Of a stretch of DNA of 64,000 nucleotides, positions 45,428 through 54,412 are shown piece after piece. How positions within the stretch are numbered: the first letter of the stretch is position 1; every line of letters begins with the position of its first letter. A program made the translations under genes and the position numbers. The notes beneath the pieces are model-generated. The model made no database searches. It was not told the origin of the DNA and was given only the letters and a program-made list of their open reading frames with translations. The stretch comes from Nitrospirillum pindoramense (GTDB lineage: Bacteria; Pseudomonadota; Alphaproteobacteria; Azospirillales; Azospirillaceae): assembly GCF_007827955.1 (NCBI RefSeq), contig NZ_VITR01000005.1:310001-374000 (forward strand), given 5' to 3'.

Positions 45428-46993
45428 TTACCACCAGGTGATGTAGAGGGCGGAGACGATCACCAGAACCACCAGGGCCGCGAGGTTGAAGCTTGTGCTG
45501 GTGGAATAGTCGATGCCCTTCAGCTTGACATTGATCTGGCTTACCTGCAGGGCGGGGGCGGCAAGCGACACCACCACCGCCGCGGCCAGGCAGGCCAGGA
45601 AGGTGACGCCGACACGGTCGATGAACGGCAGTTCGGGCAGCCAGACCTTCAAGGCGAGCGACAGCACGGCCGAGCCGATGGCCGCCGTCAGGGCGCCGGC
45701 GGCATTGGCGCGCGGCCAGAACATACCCAACAGGAAGATGACGCAGATGCCCGGGGTGAAGAAGCCGGTGAATTCCTGGATGTACTGGAAGGCCTGGTCG
45801 AAGTTGCCCAGCAGGGGCTTGGCCACCACGATGCCGATGATCACGGCCACCACGCTGACGATGCGGCCCACGGCCACCAGGTGATGCTGGCTGGCGTCCT
45901 TCTTCACATGGGCGTAGAGGTCCAGGGTGAAGATGGTGGCCACGCTGTTGATCTTGGACGCCAGCGACGCGACGATGGCCGCGACCAGGGCCGCGAACAC
46001 CAGGCCCTTCAGGCCCGCCGGCAGCATCTTCATCACCTCCGGGTAGGCCTGGTCCGGGGTCGCCAGGTTGGGGACCAGCAGCAGGGCGGCCAGGCCCGGC
46101 AGCACGATGATGACCGGCATCAGCAGCTTCAGAAAGGCGGCGAACACCACGCCCTTCTGCGCCTCACGCACCGACTTGGCGGCCAGCGCGCGCTGGATGA
46201 TGTACTGGTTGAAGCCCCAGTAGGACACGTTCATGACCCACAAGCCGCCCACCAGGACGGAGATGCCGGGCAGGTCCTTATAGTTCGGGTTGTCGCGCGT
46301 CAGGATCAGCTGGAACTTCTCCGGCACCGCCAGCGTCAGCTGATGGAAGCCCGCCAGCACGCCCTGGCCGCCGGAGATCTGATTCAGCGCCAGATAGCCG
46401 ATGATCAGGCCGCCCAGCACCAGCAGGGTGACCTGCACGATGTCGGTCAGCGCCACGGCCTTCAGCCCGCCGAACAGGGAATAGGCGCAGGAGAACACGC
46501 CCAGCACCACCAGCGCCGTCATCTGGTCCACGCCCGCCACCGCGTTCACGGCGATGGAGCCCAGCCACAGGATGGAGGCCAGGTTGACGAAGACGTAGAC
46601 GCCCAGCCAGAACACCGCCAGCGTCAGCCGCACGCTGGAGCCGTACCGCTGCTCCAGGAACTGGGGCATGGTGTAGATCTGGTTTTCCAGGAAGATGGGC
46701 AGAAAGAACTTGCCCACCAGGATCAGGGTCAGCGCCGCCATCCATTCATAGCAGGCGATGGCCAGGCCGACCTTGTAGCCGGAACCGGCCATGCCGATGA
46801 TCTGTTCGGCGGAGATGTTGGCGGCGATGAGCGAGGCGCCGATGGCCCACCAGGGCAGCGAACGGCCGGCCAGGAAATAGTCCTTGGCGTTCTTCTCATG
46901 CCCGGCCTTTTCCCGCGACACCCACTGGGCCAGGAAAAAGATGAACACGGCGTAGACGCCCAGCACCGCGATATCGATCGTCGCCAAACCCAT
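45428..46993 (-). CDS. Sodium/galactose (SSS family, vSGLT-like) symporter
   Basis: This is a 521-residue transporter with about 14 transmembrane helices. It is closely similar in recalled sequence to Vibrio vSGLT: FLAGRSLPWWAIGASLIAAN, then ISAEQIIGMAGSG, YEWMAALTL and NVSYWGFNQYIIQRALAAKS. Residues corresponding to the galactose contacts known for vSGLT (the Gln in SAEQ, the Glu in YEWM, the Asn and Tyr in NVSYW and the Lys in AAKS) all appear kept. The start at 46993 has AGGGGGG upstream. It supports D-galactose as the substrate of the whole cluster. Confidence 0.92.
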   Translation of the reverse strand: MGLATIDIAVLGVYAVFIFFLAQWVSREKAGHEKNAKDYFLAGRSLPWWAIGASLIAANISAEQIIGMAGSGYKVGLAIACYEWMAALTLILVGKFFLPIFLENQIYTMPQFLEQRYGSSVRLTLAVFWLGVYVFVNLASILWLGSIAVNAVAGVDQMTALVVLGVFSCAYSLFGGLKAVALTDIVQVTLLVLGGLIIGYLALNQISGGQGVLAGFHQLTLAVPEKFQLILTRDNPNYKDLPGISVLVGGLWVMNVSYWGFNQYIIQRALAAKSVREAQKGVVFAAFLKLLMPVIIVLPGLAALLLVPNLATPDQAYPEVMKMLPAGLKGLVFAALVAAIVASLASKINSVATIFTLDLYAHVKKDASQHHLVAVGRIVSVVAVIIGIVVAKPLLGNFDQAFQYIQEFTGFFTPGICVIFLLGMFWPRANAAGALTAAIGSAVLSLALKVWLPELPFIDRVGVTFLACLAAAVVVSLAAPALQVSQINVKLKGIDYSTSTSFNLAALVVLVIVSALYITWW

Positions 46994-47085
46994 CGGCGTA
47001 CCCCCCTGTTTATATTGGACGCACTCAGCCGCCACCGGGAAACGCCCTGGGGCGGGTCCCTGGTGGCGGGTCCTTGTACCAGACT

Positions 47086-47715
47086 TTACGAAAGCTTCAG
47101 CGCGGCGCGGACCGCGACCACCAGGCCGGCGGCGCGCTCCGCCATCTGGCCCAAATCCACGCCCGGCTTGTACAGATCGCCGCCGGACCCGAAGCCGGTG
47201 ACGCCGGCGTCCACCCAGGGCTGCAGGTTGGCGGCCGTGACGCCGCCCACGGCGTAGACGGCGACATCGGCCGGCAGCACGGCCTTCAGCGCCTTCACAT
47301 GGCCGGGCGCGTGGCTGCTGGCCGGGAACAGCTTCAGATACCGGGCGCCGGCGCCGATGGCGGCGAAAGCCTCGGTCCCGGTCGAGAAGCCGGGCATGGA
47401 CACCATGTCCAGCGACACGGTGCGGGCGATGACGGAGACGTCGACGTTGGGCGAAACGATCAGCTGGCCACCCACGGCGCGCACCGCGTCCACCTTATCC
47501 GGCGACAGCACGGTGCCCGCCCCCACCAGGCAGTCGTCGCCGAAGGTCTGCACCAGACGCTCGATGCTCTGCAGCGGCTCCGGCGAGTTCAGCGGCACCT
47601 CGATGGCGCGGATGCCCGCGTCGTGCAGGGTGCGGGCCACGGCCACCACCTCATCGGGCGTCACGCCGCGCAGGATGGCGACCACGGGCATATGCTTCAA
47701 CCAGGCTTCGGTCAT
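47086..47715 (-). CDS. dgoA: 2-dehydro-3-deoxy-6-phosphogalactonate aldolase
   Basis: This is a 209-residue class I KDPG/KDPGal aldolase. Arg16 (AILRGV), Glu39 in IEVPLNSPEP, and the Schiff-base Lys128 in YLKLFPASS are present, along with the phosphate-binding YAVGGVTAANL. The LNSPEP reading, rather than LRTPAA of KDPG aldolases, points to the galactonate enzyme. It splits KDPGal into pyruvate and glyceraldehyde-3-phosphate. The ATG at 47715 is preceded by GAAGGA, part of a triplicated 14-bp unit that also includes the dgoK stop codon. It follows dgoK by 39 bp. Confidence 0.93.
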   Translation of the reverse strand: MTEAWLKHMPVVAILRGVTPDEVVAVARTLHDAGIRAIEVPLNSPEPLQSIERLVQTFGDDCLVGAGTVLSPDKVDAVRAVGGQLIVSPNVDVSVIARTVSLDMVSMPGFSTGTEAFAAIGAGARYLKLFPASSHAPGHVKALKAVLPADVAVYAVGGVTAANLQPWVDAGVTGFGSGGDLYKPGVDLGQMAERAAGLVVAVRAALKLS

Positions 47716-47723
47716 GACGCGTT

Positions 47724-47765
47724 CCTTCACAGATGGGCCTTCACAGACGGCCCTTCACAGGCGGC
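47724..47765 (-). repeat. Three tandem 14-bp units at the dgoK-dgoA junction
   Basis: ccttcacag recurs at exactly 14-bp spacing (47724, 47738, 47752). On the coding strand each unit reads CTGTGAAGG, giving a Shine-Dalgarno-like GAAGG and a TGA. The unit nearest dgoA supplies its ribosome site; the farthest holds the dgoK stop. Confidence 0.85.
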
Positions 47766-48699
47766 GGAAATAGGCCAGCAGGCCGGCGGTGGATTGCTCG
47801 GCGCCGTTCAGCGCCAGGGCGGCCACGCCGTGGCTGGCCAATGCCAGGGTATATAGGGTGTTCAGCGCCGGGGCGCCGACCAGGACCACCCGCGTGGGCG
47901 CCGGCCTGCCCAGCGCCCGGTACCGGGCCAGGATGGCGGCCACGTCACCGCCGATGACCAGGCCGGACAGGAAGCCCAAGGCGTCCTGAGGCGTCAGCAC
48001 GCCCGCCATCTGCCGGGCGCGGGTTTCGAACAGCAGGTGCAGGACGTCGGCGCCCGCCTCCGCCACCCGGGCCAGGCCCTGGCGGAAGCCGGCGTCCGGC
48101 GCGCCATCCCATTCGGCGGCGCCGCGCGCCAGGGTGCTGTGCTTGGACAACAGGGCGTAGATCTCGCCCGACATGGCGGTGGTGAAGCCGGTGATGCGGC
48201 CATCCGCCAGGTCCACCCACTTGGAATGGGTGCCGGGCAGGCACAGCAGATGGTCGCCCGTGGCGAGATCCGGATGGGTGATGAGGGCGCCCAGCACCTG
48301 GGTCTCCTCCCCCCGCATGACGTCGGGGGCACCCTGCAGGTTGGTGCCCTTCACGCCCGGCGCGATGTAGACCGGCCGTCCCCCCTCACTTTCGAATGGC
48401 AGATCGATGCGGTGCAGATGCCCGACGATCTCCGCCGCCCCCGCCGGGGCGGTGGCGTAGGGCACCTCCACCCAGCCAAGGGTGGAACCCACCATACCGC
48501 AGAGCAGCAGGGGCAGGCGGCCATGGGCGGCATCCCAGTCGGCGAGCAGGCCCCGCACCGTGTCAGGGAAGCCGCCCGCCGGCACGGCGGCGGCCCCGGG
48601 ACCGGTACAGGTGTCCAGCACGGCACCGTCCGCATCAACCAGCGACAGGCGCAGGTTGCTGGTGCCCCAATCGCCGGCGATGAAGACAGGCTGGCTCAT
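47755..48699 (-). CDS. dgoK: 2-dehydro-3-deoxygalactonokinase
   Basis: This 314-residue kinase of the DgoK family (ASKHA-like fold) starts with the phosphate loop FIAGDWGTSNLRLSLVD and contains LPGTHSKWVDL, HSTLAR and a C-terminal VVLVGAPALNTLYTLAL. It phosphorylates 2-keto-3-deoxygalactonate for the aldolase encoded next. The ATG overlaps the stop of the dehydratase gene (TGATG), and the stop codon lies in the tandem 14-bp repeat before dgoA. Length and motifs are those of known DgoK proteins. Confidence 0.92.
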   Translation of the reverse strand: MSQPVFIAGDWGTSNLRLSLVDADGAVLDTCTGPGAAAVPAGGFPDTVRGLLADWDAAHGRLPLLLCGMVGSTLGWVEVPYATAPAGAAEIVGHLHRIDLPFESEGGRPVYIAPGVKGTNLQGAPDVMRGEETQVLGALITHPDLATGDHLLCLPGTHSKWVDLADGRITGFTTAMSGEIYALLSKHSTLARGAAEWDGAPDAGFRQGLARVAEAGADVLHLLFETRARQMAGVLTPQDALGFLSGLVIGGDVAAILARYRALGRPAPTRVVLVGAPALNTLYTLALASHGVAALALNGAEQSTAGLLAYFRRL

Positions 48700-50432
48700 C
48701 AGTGCGATTCCCGCGTGACGCGGTCGCCGCTGGCGCCCACCAGGAAGTCCAGGTCACAGCCCTTGTCGGCCTGCATCACATGCTCGACATGCAGGCGGTA
48801 ATAGCCGCGCGCCGGGGTGGGCGCGGCGGGCTGGGCGGCCAGCGCGGCCCGGCGGCGGGCCAGTTCGGCCTCATCCACCAGCAGGGACAGGCTGCGGCCG
48901 GGGCCGTTCAGCTCGATCTCATCGCCGGTGCGCACCAGGGCCAACGGCCCGCCGGCGGTGGATTCGGGGGCCACGTGCAGCACCACGGTGCCGAAGGCCG
49001 TGCCGCTCATGCGGGCGTCGGAGATGCGCACCATATCCTTGACCCCCTTGGCCAGCAACTTGGGCGGCAGGGGCATGTTGCCCACTTCCGGCATGCCGGG
49101 ATACCCCTTCGGGCCACAGCCGCGCAACACCAGCATGGAGGTTTCGTCCACCTCAAGATCCGGATCGTCGATGCGGGCCTTGAAGTCCTCGATGGTGTCG
49201 AACACCACGGCGCGGCCGCGATGGGTCAACAGCTCGGGCGAGGCGGCGTTGGGCTTCATCACCGCGCCATCGGGCGCCAGGTTGCCGCGCAGCACCCAGA
49301 TGCCCGAGACCGGCTTCACCGGGTTGGTCCTGGGGCGGATGACCTCGTCGTTGTAGACCTCGCCCTCGGCCACGATGTCGCCGATGGTCATGCCGCCGAC
49401 GGTGACCGCGTCCAGGTTCAGCTTGTCCTTGATCTTGGTCATCAGGCCCGGCAGCGCGCCTGCGTAGTGGAAATCCTCCATCAGGTACTGGCCCGAGGGC
49501 TGCAGGTCCACCAGCAGGGGGATGTCGGCGCTCAGGGCGTCGAAGTCCTCCAGCGACAAGTCAACACCCAGCCGGCCGGCCAGGGCCAGCAGGTGGATCA
49601 CGGCGTTGGTGGACCCGCCGATGGCGGCGTGCACGCGGATGGCGTTCTCGAACGCGGCGCGGGTCAGGATGTGCGACGGCTTCACGTCGTCCTTCACCAT
49701 GGCGACGATGCGGCGGCCCGTCTCATGCGCCATGGCGCGGCGGCGGGCATCCATGGCCGGCAGCGTGCCGTTGAAGGGCAGCGACAGGCCCATGGCCTCG
49801 ATCAGGCAGGCCATGGTGGAGGCGGTGCCCATGGTCATGCAGGTGCCCGGCGAGCGGGACATGCCGGCCTCGGCCCCCATGAAGTCCTTCAGCGTCATCT
49901 CGCCGGCGCGCACCGCCTCGCTGAACTTCCACACGTCGGTGCCGGAGCCGATGTCCTTGCCGCGGTACTTGCCGTTCAGCATGGGACCGGAGGAGATGAC
50001 CATGGTGGGCAGGTCGACGCTGGCCGCCCCCATGATCTGGCCCGGAGTGGTCTTGTCACAACCGCCCAGCAGCACCACGCCGTCGATGGGGTTGCCGCGG
50101 ATCGATTCCTCGACCTCCATGGCCAGCAGGTTGCGGAACAGCATGGCGGTGGGGCGCATCTGCGTCTCGCCCAGCGACATGGCGGGGAATTCGACCGGCA
50201 GGCCGCCGGCCTCCCACACGCCGCGCTTCACATGCTCCGCCACCTCGCGCAGGTGGGAATTGCAGGGGGTCAGTTCCGACCAGGTGTTGCAGATGCCGAT
50301 GACGGGGCGGCCGTCGAACACATCGCCGGGCAGGCCCTGGTTTTTCATCCAGCTGCGGTGGATGAACCCGTCGCGGTCCAGTTTCCCATAGCTGTGCGCG
50401 CTGCGTAACTTCCGCTTGCCGTCGTCGGTCAT
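48699..50432 (-). CDS. IlvD/Edd-family aldonate dehydratase, probable galactonate dehydratase
   Basis: This is a 577-residue Fe-S dehydratase. The likely [2Fe-2S] ligands Cys57 (ELTPCNSH), Cys125 (LLGGCDKTTP) and Cys198 (SPGTCMTMG) are spaced as in the pentonate branch, for example the Rhizobium L-arabinonate dehydratase, which also accepts D-galactonate and D-fuconate. The magnesium site is expected near GGCDKTT and the C-terminal RISDARMSGTAFG. It converts galactonate to 2-keto-3-deoxygalactonate, replacing the enolase-type DgoD of enteric bacteria. It is first in the minus-strand part of the cluster and is translationally coupled to dgoK. Confidence 0.88.
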   Translation of the reverse strand: MTDDGKRKLRSAHSYGKLDRDGFIHRSWMKNQGLPGDVFDGRPVIGICNTWSELTPCNSHLREVAEHVKRGVWEAGGLPVEFPAMSLGETQMRPTAMLFRNLLAMEVEESIRGNPIDGVVLLGGCDKTTPGQIMGAASVDLPTMVISSGPMLNGKYRGKDIGSGTDVWKFSEAVRAGEMTLKDFMGAEAGMSRSPGTCMTMGTASTMACLIEAMGLSLPFNGTLPAMDARRRAMAHETGRRIVAMVKDDVKPSHILTRAAFENAIRVHAAIGGSTNAVIHLLALAGRLGVDLSLEDFDALSADIPLLVDLQPSGQYLMEDFHYAGALPGLMTKIKDKLNLDAVTVGGMTIGDIVAEGEVYNDEVIRPRTNPVKPVSGIWVLRGNLAPDGAVMKPNAASPELLTHRGRAVVFDTIEDFKARIDDPDLEVDETSMLVLRGCGPKGYPGMPEVGNMPLPPKLLAKGVKDMVRISDARMSGTAFGTVVLHVAPESTAGGPLALVRTGDEIELNGPGRSLSLLVDEAELARRRAALAAQPAAPTPARGYYRLHVEHVMQADKGCDLDFLVGASGDRVTRESH

Positions 50433-50868
50433 CGTCTACCGTCCACCTCGGGGCCGCCGGCCCGCATCGCTTGCCAGGGTGGGATGATGGCCGGAACGCC
50501 CTTGGGCCTGGGCCAGCGCCCAAAGGCCTGGCGCAGGCCTGGATGGCCTGTGACCGGTCGCCCGCGGCGTTCCGATGGGGGCTGGAACAGAACCGCCCGC
50601 ACCCGCCGTTTCCCTACCCCAATGCCGTTATGGTAGGAGGTCTGGCGCCCGGCCCCCGGCATCATGGCCGCCCAGACTGGGAACGGCATGGACCGATGAC
50701 CCGGCATTCATCCTCCGGTTCTTAATATGATTTATCGGACAAAAACGGCGCCTGTAAAGGGGATTTGGTGGCCTGGCCGATTGGGGGCGATTGCGGCATC
50801 GGCGGCCGCGTCCTAACTATCCTTGATCATCCGGGCCTGACGGCCCTTTCTGGAAAAAGGGGGCCGCC
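50433..50868. promoter_or_regulatory. 436-bp divergent spacer of the galactose cluster
   Basis: No gene is visible. The spacer separates the dehydratase operon (minus) from the SDR dehydrogenase (plus) and should hold both promoters and the operator of the FCD regulator. Most is GC-rich; a single A/T-rich patch at about 50720-50760 (cttaatatgatttatcgg) is the best candidate for promoter or operator sequence. Confidence 0.5.
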
Positions 50869-51723
50869 ATGCCCGACAGCAACCCGCCCGCCACCGGCCC
50901 CATCGAGACGCCGGCGGAACCGCCGCCCACCACCCCGGAAGGCATCACCCAGCACCTGTACCCGGTCTATGGCGACCTGGCGGGCAAAGCCGTGCTGATC
51001 AGCGGCGGCGGGTCGGGAATCGGCGCCTATCTCACCCACGCCTTCGCCGCCCAGGGCTGCCGCGTCGCCTTCATCGCGCTGCGCGAGGCGTCGGCTATGG
51101 CCCTGGTGCAGGCGGTGGAGGCCGCGACCGGCCAACGCCCCCTGTTCCTGCGCTGCGACCTGCGCGACGTGGAGGCCCTGCAGGCCAAGGTGCGCGAGGC
51201 GGAGACGCAGATGGGCGCCTTCGACGTGCTGGTCAACAACGCCGCCCGCGACGACCGCCACGCCGTCGCCGATGTCACGGTGGCGGAGTGGGATGACAAT
51301 CTGGCCATCAACCTGCGCCCGCAATTCTTCCTGGCCCAGGCGGTGGCGCCGGGCATGAAGGCCGCCGGCGGCGGCGCCATCGTCAACCTGGGGTCCACCG
51401 CCCATAACCTGGGCTTGGCCGGTTATCCGGCCTATGTCGCGGCCAAGGCCGGCGTCACCGGCCTGACCCGGGCCCTGGCCCGCGAATTCGGCCCCGATGG
51501 CATCCGCGTCAACACCGTGGTGCCCGGCTGGGTCATGACGGAGCGGCAGCAGCGCCTGTGGGTGACGCCCGAAGCCCTGGCCGAAACCCTGGCCGCCCAA
51601 TGCCTGAAGCGCCCCCTGACCGGTGAGGACATCGCCAGCGCGGTGCTGTTCCTGGCGTCCCGCGCGTCATCCATGATGACGGGGCAGTCACTGGTGGTGG
51701 ATGGGGGGCGGAGCTTCAGCTAG
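50869..51723 (+). CDS. SDR-family aldose 1-dehydrogenase, probable D-galactose dehydrogenase
   Basis: This 284-residue classical SDR has GGGSGIGAYL for NAD(P) binding, NNAARDDRH, catalytic Ser in NLGSTAHNLG and the pair YVAAK. NNAARDDRHAVADVTVAEWD and MTERQQRLWVTPE closely recall Caulobacter D-xylose dehydrogenase and rhizobial galactose dehydrogenases. About 30 extra residues precede the Rossmann fold and are proline-rich. It would oxidise D-galactose to galactonolactone, the first step of the De Ley-Doudoroff route. A strong AAGGGGG site precedes the ATG. Xylose activity cannot be excluded from sequence. Confidence 0.85.
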   Translation: MPDSNPPATGPIETPAEPPPTTPEGITQHLYPVYGDLAGKAVLISGGGSGIGAYLTHAFAAQGCRVAFIALREASAMALVQAVEAATGQRPLFLRCDLRDVEALQAKVREAETQMGAFDVLVNNAARDDRHAVADVTVAEWDDNLAINLRPQFFLAQAVAPGMKAAGGGAIVNLGSTAHNLGLAGYPAYVAAKAGVTGLTRALAREFGPDGIRVNTVVPGWVMTERQQRLWVTPEALAETLAAQCLKRPLTGEDIASAVLFLASRASSMMTGQSLVVDGGRSFS

Positions 51724-51734
51724 GGGCGCCGTCG

Positions 51735-53150
51735 TCACACCACCCCCAGGGCGCCCCCTTTCGGGCCCTCAAGCAATCCGGCCACCCGGATCAGCGCGCC
51801 CTTCAGCGCGGCCGCGTCGGGGGCGGCGCCCAAGGCTAGGCGCACGGCCTTGGGCACGGGGGTGTCGGATGACAGGAAGGCGTCGCCCGCCACCAGGGTC
51901 AGGCCGGTGCGGGCGGCGCGTTGGACGAAGGCGTGGGGCGTCCAGTCGGGCGGCAGGGTGAGCCACAGGTGCAGGCTGTCCGGCTGGGCCTGGTAGCTGC
52001 CCGGGGGCAACAGCTCCGCCGCCAGACGCTGGCGGGCGGCGGCCTCGGTCCGCACGGCATCGGCCAAGGCGGCGGCGGTGCCGTTCAGCACCCAGTCCGC
52101 CGCCAAGCCCCCGGCCAGGGGGGAGGACATCTGCATTTGCGTGCGCAGCACCGCCTCAAAGCGTTCGGCCTGGATGGCGTCCGGGGCCGCGACATAGGCC
52201 GTGCGCAGGGCCGGCGTCAGGCATTTGGACAGGGTGGACACATGCCAAACCTGGTCGGGCGCCAGCGCCGCAAGGGGCGTTCCGGGGTCAGCCGCCAGGG
52301 CGCCGTAGGCGTCATCCTCGATCACCGTCAGGCCCTGGGCCTGGATGACGGCCGCCAGCGCCCGTCGCCGGTCCGCCGACATGGTCGCGGTGGTCGGGTT
52401 GTGGTGGGTGGGGGTGCAGTACAGCAGGCGGGCGCCCGTACCCCGGCAGGCGGCGGCCACCGCGTCGGGCAACAGCCCCTCGCCATCGCAGTCCACCGCC
52501 ACCACCCGCAGGCCGAGGCGGGCCGCGATGGCGGTGAAGCCGGGATAGCTGAGCGTTTCCGCCAGCACCACGTCGGCCCGCTGCGCCAGCAGGGACAGCA
52601 GCGCGTGCAGCGCCGCCTGGGCGCCCGGCGCCACCAGCACGCGGTCGGCATGGGGGCTGGCGCCCGCCGCCACCCCGCCGGCGGTGTAACGGCGGCGCAG
52701 CCAAGCGGCGCCGGCGGTGCGTTCCTGCGCCCCGCCGCCGGCGGCGCGATAGCCCAAGCGGCGCCCCAGGTCCGGCGCCCGCGCCAGCCTTTCCATCCCT
52801 TGCGCCAGATGGCTCCGCAGCAAGGCCAGGGGCTGTGGCGGCACATTCATGGACATGTCGATATCACCCTGGGCCAAGGGCGCCATGTCCGCCGCCGCGC
52901 GGTCGGAGATGAAGGTGCCCCGCCCCACCACGCCCGCCAGCAGGCCGCGATGCCGCGCCTCGGCATAGGCGCGGGTGACGGTGGTCAGGTCGATGCCCAG
53001 CGCCTCCGCCAGGGCGCGCTGGGTGGGCAGGCGTTCCCCCGGCACCAACCGGCCGGCGCCGATGTCGGCCGCCATGGCGTCGGCGATAGCGAGGTAGACC
53101 GGCCCGCCTCGGCCGCTCAACCGGGGTAACCACAGCTCATCTTCCGCCAT
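51735..53150 (-). CDS. MocR-type PLP-dependent transcriptional regulator
   Basis: This 471-residue protein joins an N-terminal GntR winged helix (LPTQRALAEALGIDLTTVTRAY at about 43-64, given here in part) to a class I aminotransferase-like domain. The PLP lysine is probably in HVSTLSKCLTPALRTAY. MocR proteins regulate amino-acid, GABA, taurine or vitamin B6 genes using PLP-bound effectors. It converges on the SDR gene 11 bp away and is divergent from a LysR regulator. No obvious amine-metabolism target gene lies beside it, so its regulon may be elsewhere. Confidence 0.9.
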   Translation of the reverse strand: MAEDELWLPRLSGRGGPVYLAIADAMAADIGAGRLVPGERLPTQRALAEALGIDLTTVTRAYAEARHRGLLAGVVGRGTFISDRAAADMAPLAQGDIDMSMNVPPQPLALLRSHLAQGMERLARAPDLGRRLGYRAAGGGAQERTAGAAWLRRRYTAGGVAAGASPHADRVLVAPGAQAALHALLSLLAQRADVVLAETLSYPGFTAIAARLGLRVVAVDCDGEGLLPDAVAAACRGTGARLLYCTPTHHNPTTATMSADRRRALAAVIQAQGLTVIEDDAYGALAADPGTPLAALAPDQVWHVSTLSKCLTPALRTAYVAAPDAIQAERFEAVLRTQMQMSSPLAGGLAADWVLNGTAAALADAVRTEAAARQRLAAELLPPGSYQAQPDSLHLWLTLPPDWTPHAFVQRAARTGLTLVAGDAFLSSDTPVPKAVRLALGAAPDAAALKGALIRVAGLLEGPKGGALGVV

Positions 53151-53381
53151 CGCGTCGCTCCCTGCCCCTGAAATCGCCCGACATGATTTGCCCCGGAATG
53201 GATTGCATGGATTATATGTATGCGGACATTCGTATTAGGAAGCCCTGCAATCGCCGTATGCCATGATTTCCCTCAACTGAGCAGATCCGCAGCCGGAGAT
53301 GTCCCGAGTGTCGGCTGACACAGCCCGTGGTGCGCCGCCCGTGTTACCCCAGCGGGGGATGATCCTGTCGGGAATGGAAGA

Positions 53382-54284
53382 ATGCGGGGCAGTGAGTTCG
53401 CCGATTTGCGCGCCTTCGCCACCATCGTGGCGCAAGGCAACTTCGCCCGAGCAGCGACACAGCTGCACGTTTCCCCCTCCGCCCTCAGCCAGACCATCCG
53501 GGCGCTGGAGGCGCGGCTGGGGGTGCGCCTGTTGAACCGCACCACGCGCAGCGTGTCCGTCACCGACGCCGGGTCGCGGCTCTATGCCCGCCTGAAGCCG
53601 GTGATGGAGGAGTTGGAGGCCGCCGTCGCCGACGTGAACGACCTGCGCGAACGGCCGGCCGGGACCCTGCGCCTGACCTCTTCGCGCGTGGGGGCGGAAC
53701 GGTTCCTGGCCCCCATCCTGGGTCGGTTCCACCAGGCCTACCCCGACATCATCCTGGACATCACGGTGGACGACGTGGTCCACGACATCGTGGCCGAAGG
53801 CTATGACGCCGGCATTCGCCTGGGCGAAATGATCTCCGACGACATGGTGGCCATCAAGCTGGGCGGCAGCCTGCGCCAGGTTGCCGTCGCGGCGCCCGGC
53901 TATCTGGCCCGCCATGGCATGCCCCAGCACCCGCGCGACCTGCTGGACCATACCTGCATCAACTGGCGCTGGGCGGAGACGGGCCGCATCTACCATTGGG
54001 AGTTCCAGGAACCGGACGGTGACTGGTTCTCCGTCGCCGTGAAGGGCCCCATCATCGTCACCGACAAAAGCCTGGTGCTGGCGGCGGCCTTGCAGGGCGT
54101 GGGCATCGCCCTGTGGCTGGAGGACCGCGTGGTGCCCTATGTCGAGGAGGGCAGCCTGGTCACCCTCCTGGAGGAATGGGCCGGCAGCTTTCCCGGGTTC
54201 TTCCTATGCTATCCCAAGCAGCGGCATACGCCCCTGCCGCTGCGCGTCTTCACCGACTTCATCCGCGCCACCTATGGCAGTTGA
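53382..54284 (+). CDS. LysR-family transcriptional regulator
   Basis: This 300-residue LysR regulator has the N-terminal HTH at residues 5-62 (FADLRAFATIVAQGNFARAA, then VSPSALSQTIRALEARLG) and a periplasmic-binding-like effector domain typical of the AaeR/DsdC-like group (GIRLGEMISDDMVAIKLG, INWRWAETGRIYHWEF). It is followed on the same strand, 128 bp later, by an SDR gene that may be its target. The upstream 231-bp spacer is shared with the divergent MocR gene. The effector is unknown. Confidence 0.92.
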   Translation: MRGSEFADLRAFATIVAQGNFARAATQLHVSPSALSQTIRALEARLGVRLLNRTTRSVSVTDAGSRLYARLKPVMEELEAAVADVNDLRERPAGTLRLTSSRVGAERFLAPILGRFHQAYPDIILDITVDDVVHDIVAEGYDAGIRLGEMISDDMVAIKLGGSLRQVAVAAPGYLARHGMPQHPRDLLDHTCINWRWAETGRIYHWEFQEPDGDWFSVAVKGPIIVTDKSLVLAAALQGVGIALWLEDRVVPYVEEGSLVTLLEEWAGSFPGFFLCYPKQRHTPLPLRVFTDFIRATYGS

Positions 54285-54412
54285 TTATATAGGCGCAGCT
54301 TCATAGGTCGTTTCGATTGTGATGCATTCCGCATAGGGCGGCGGGCTTCCATCTTCAGCCGCATCCCCGGCCCAGTCCCGTGGCGGGCCGGCTTTCAGGA
54401 AGGATGCGCATC

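Noticed and set aside
48702-50408. A 568-codon plus-strand frame opposite the IlvD-type dehydratase
   Set aside because: Antisense to a complete conserved Fe-S dehydratase; repetitive composition and no start signal.
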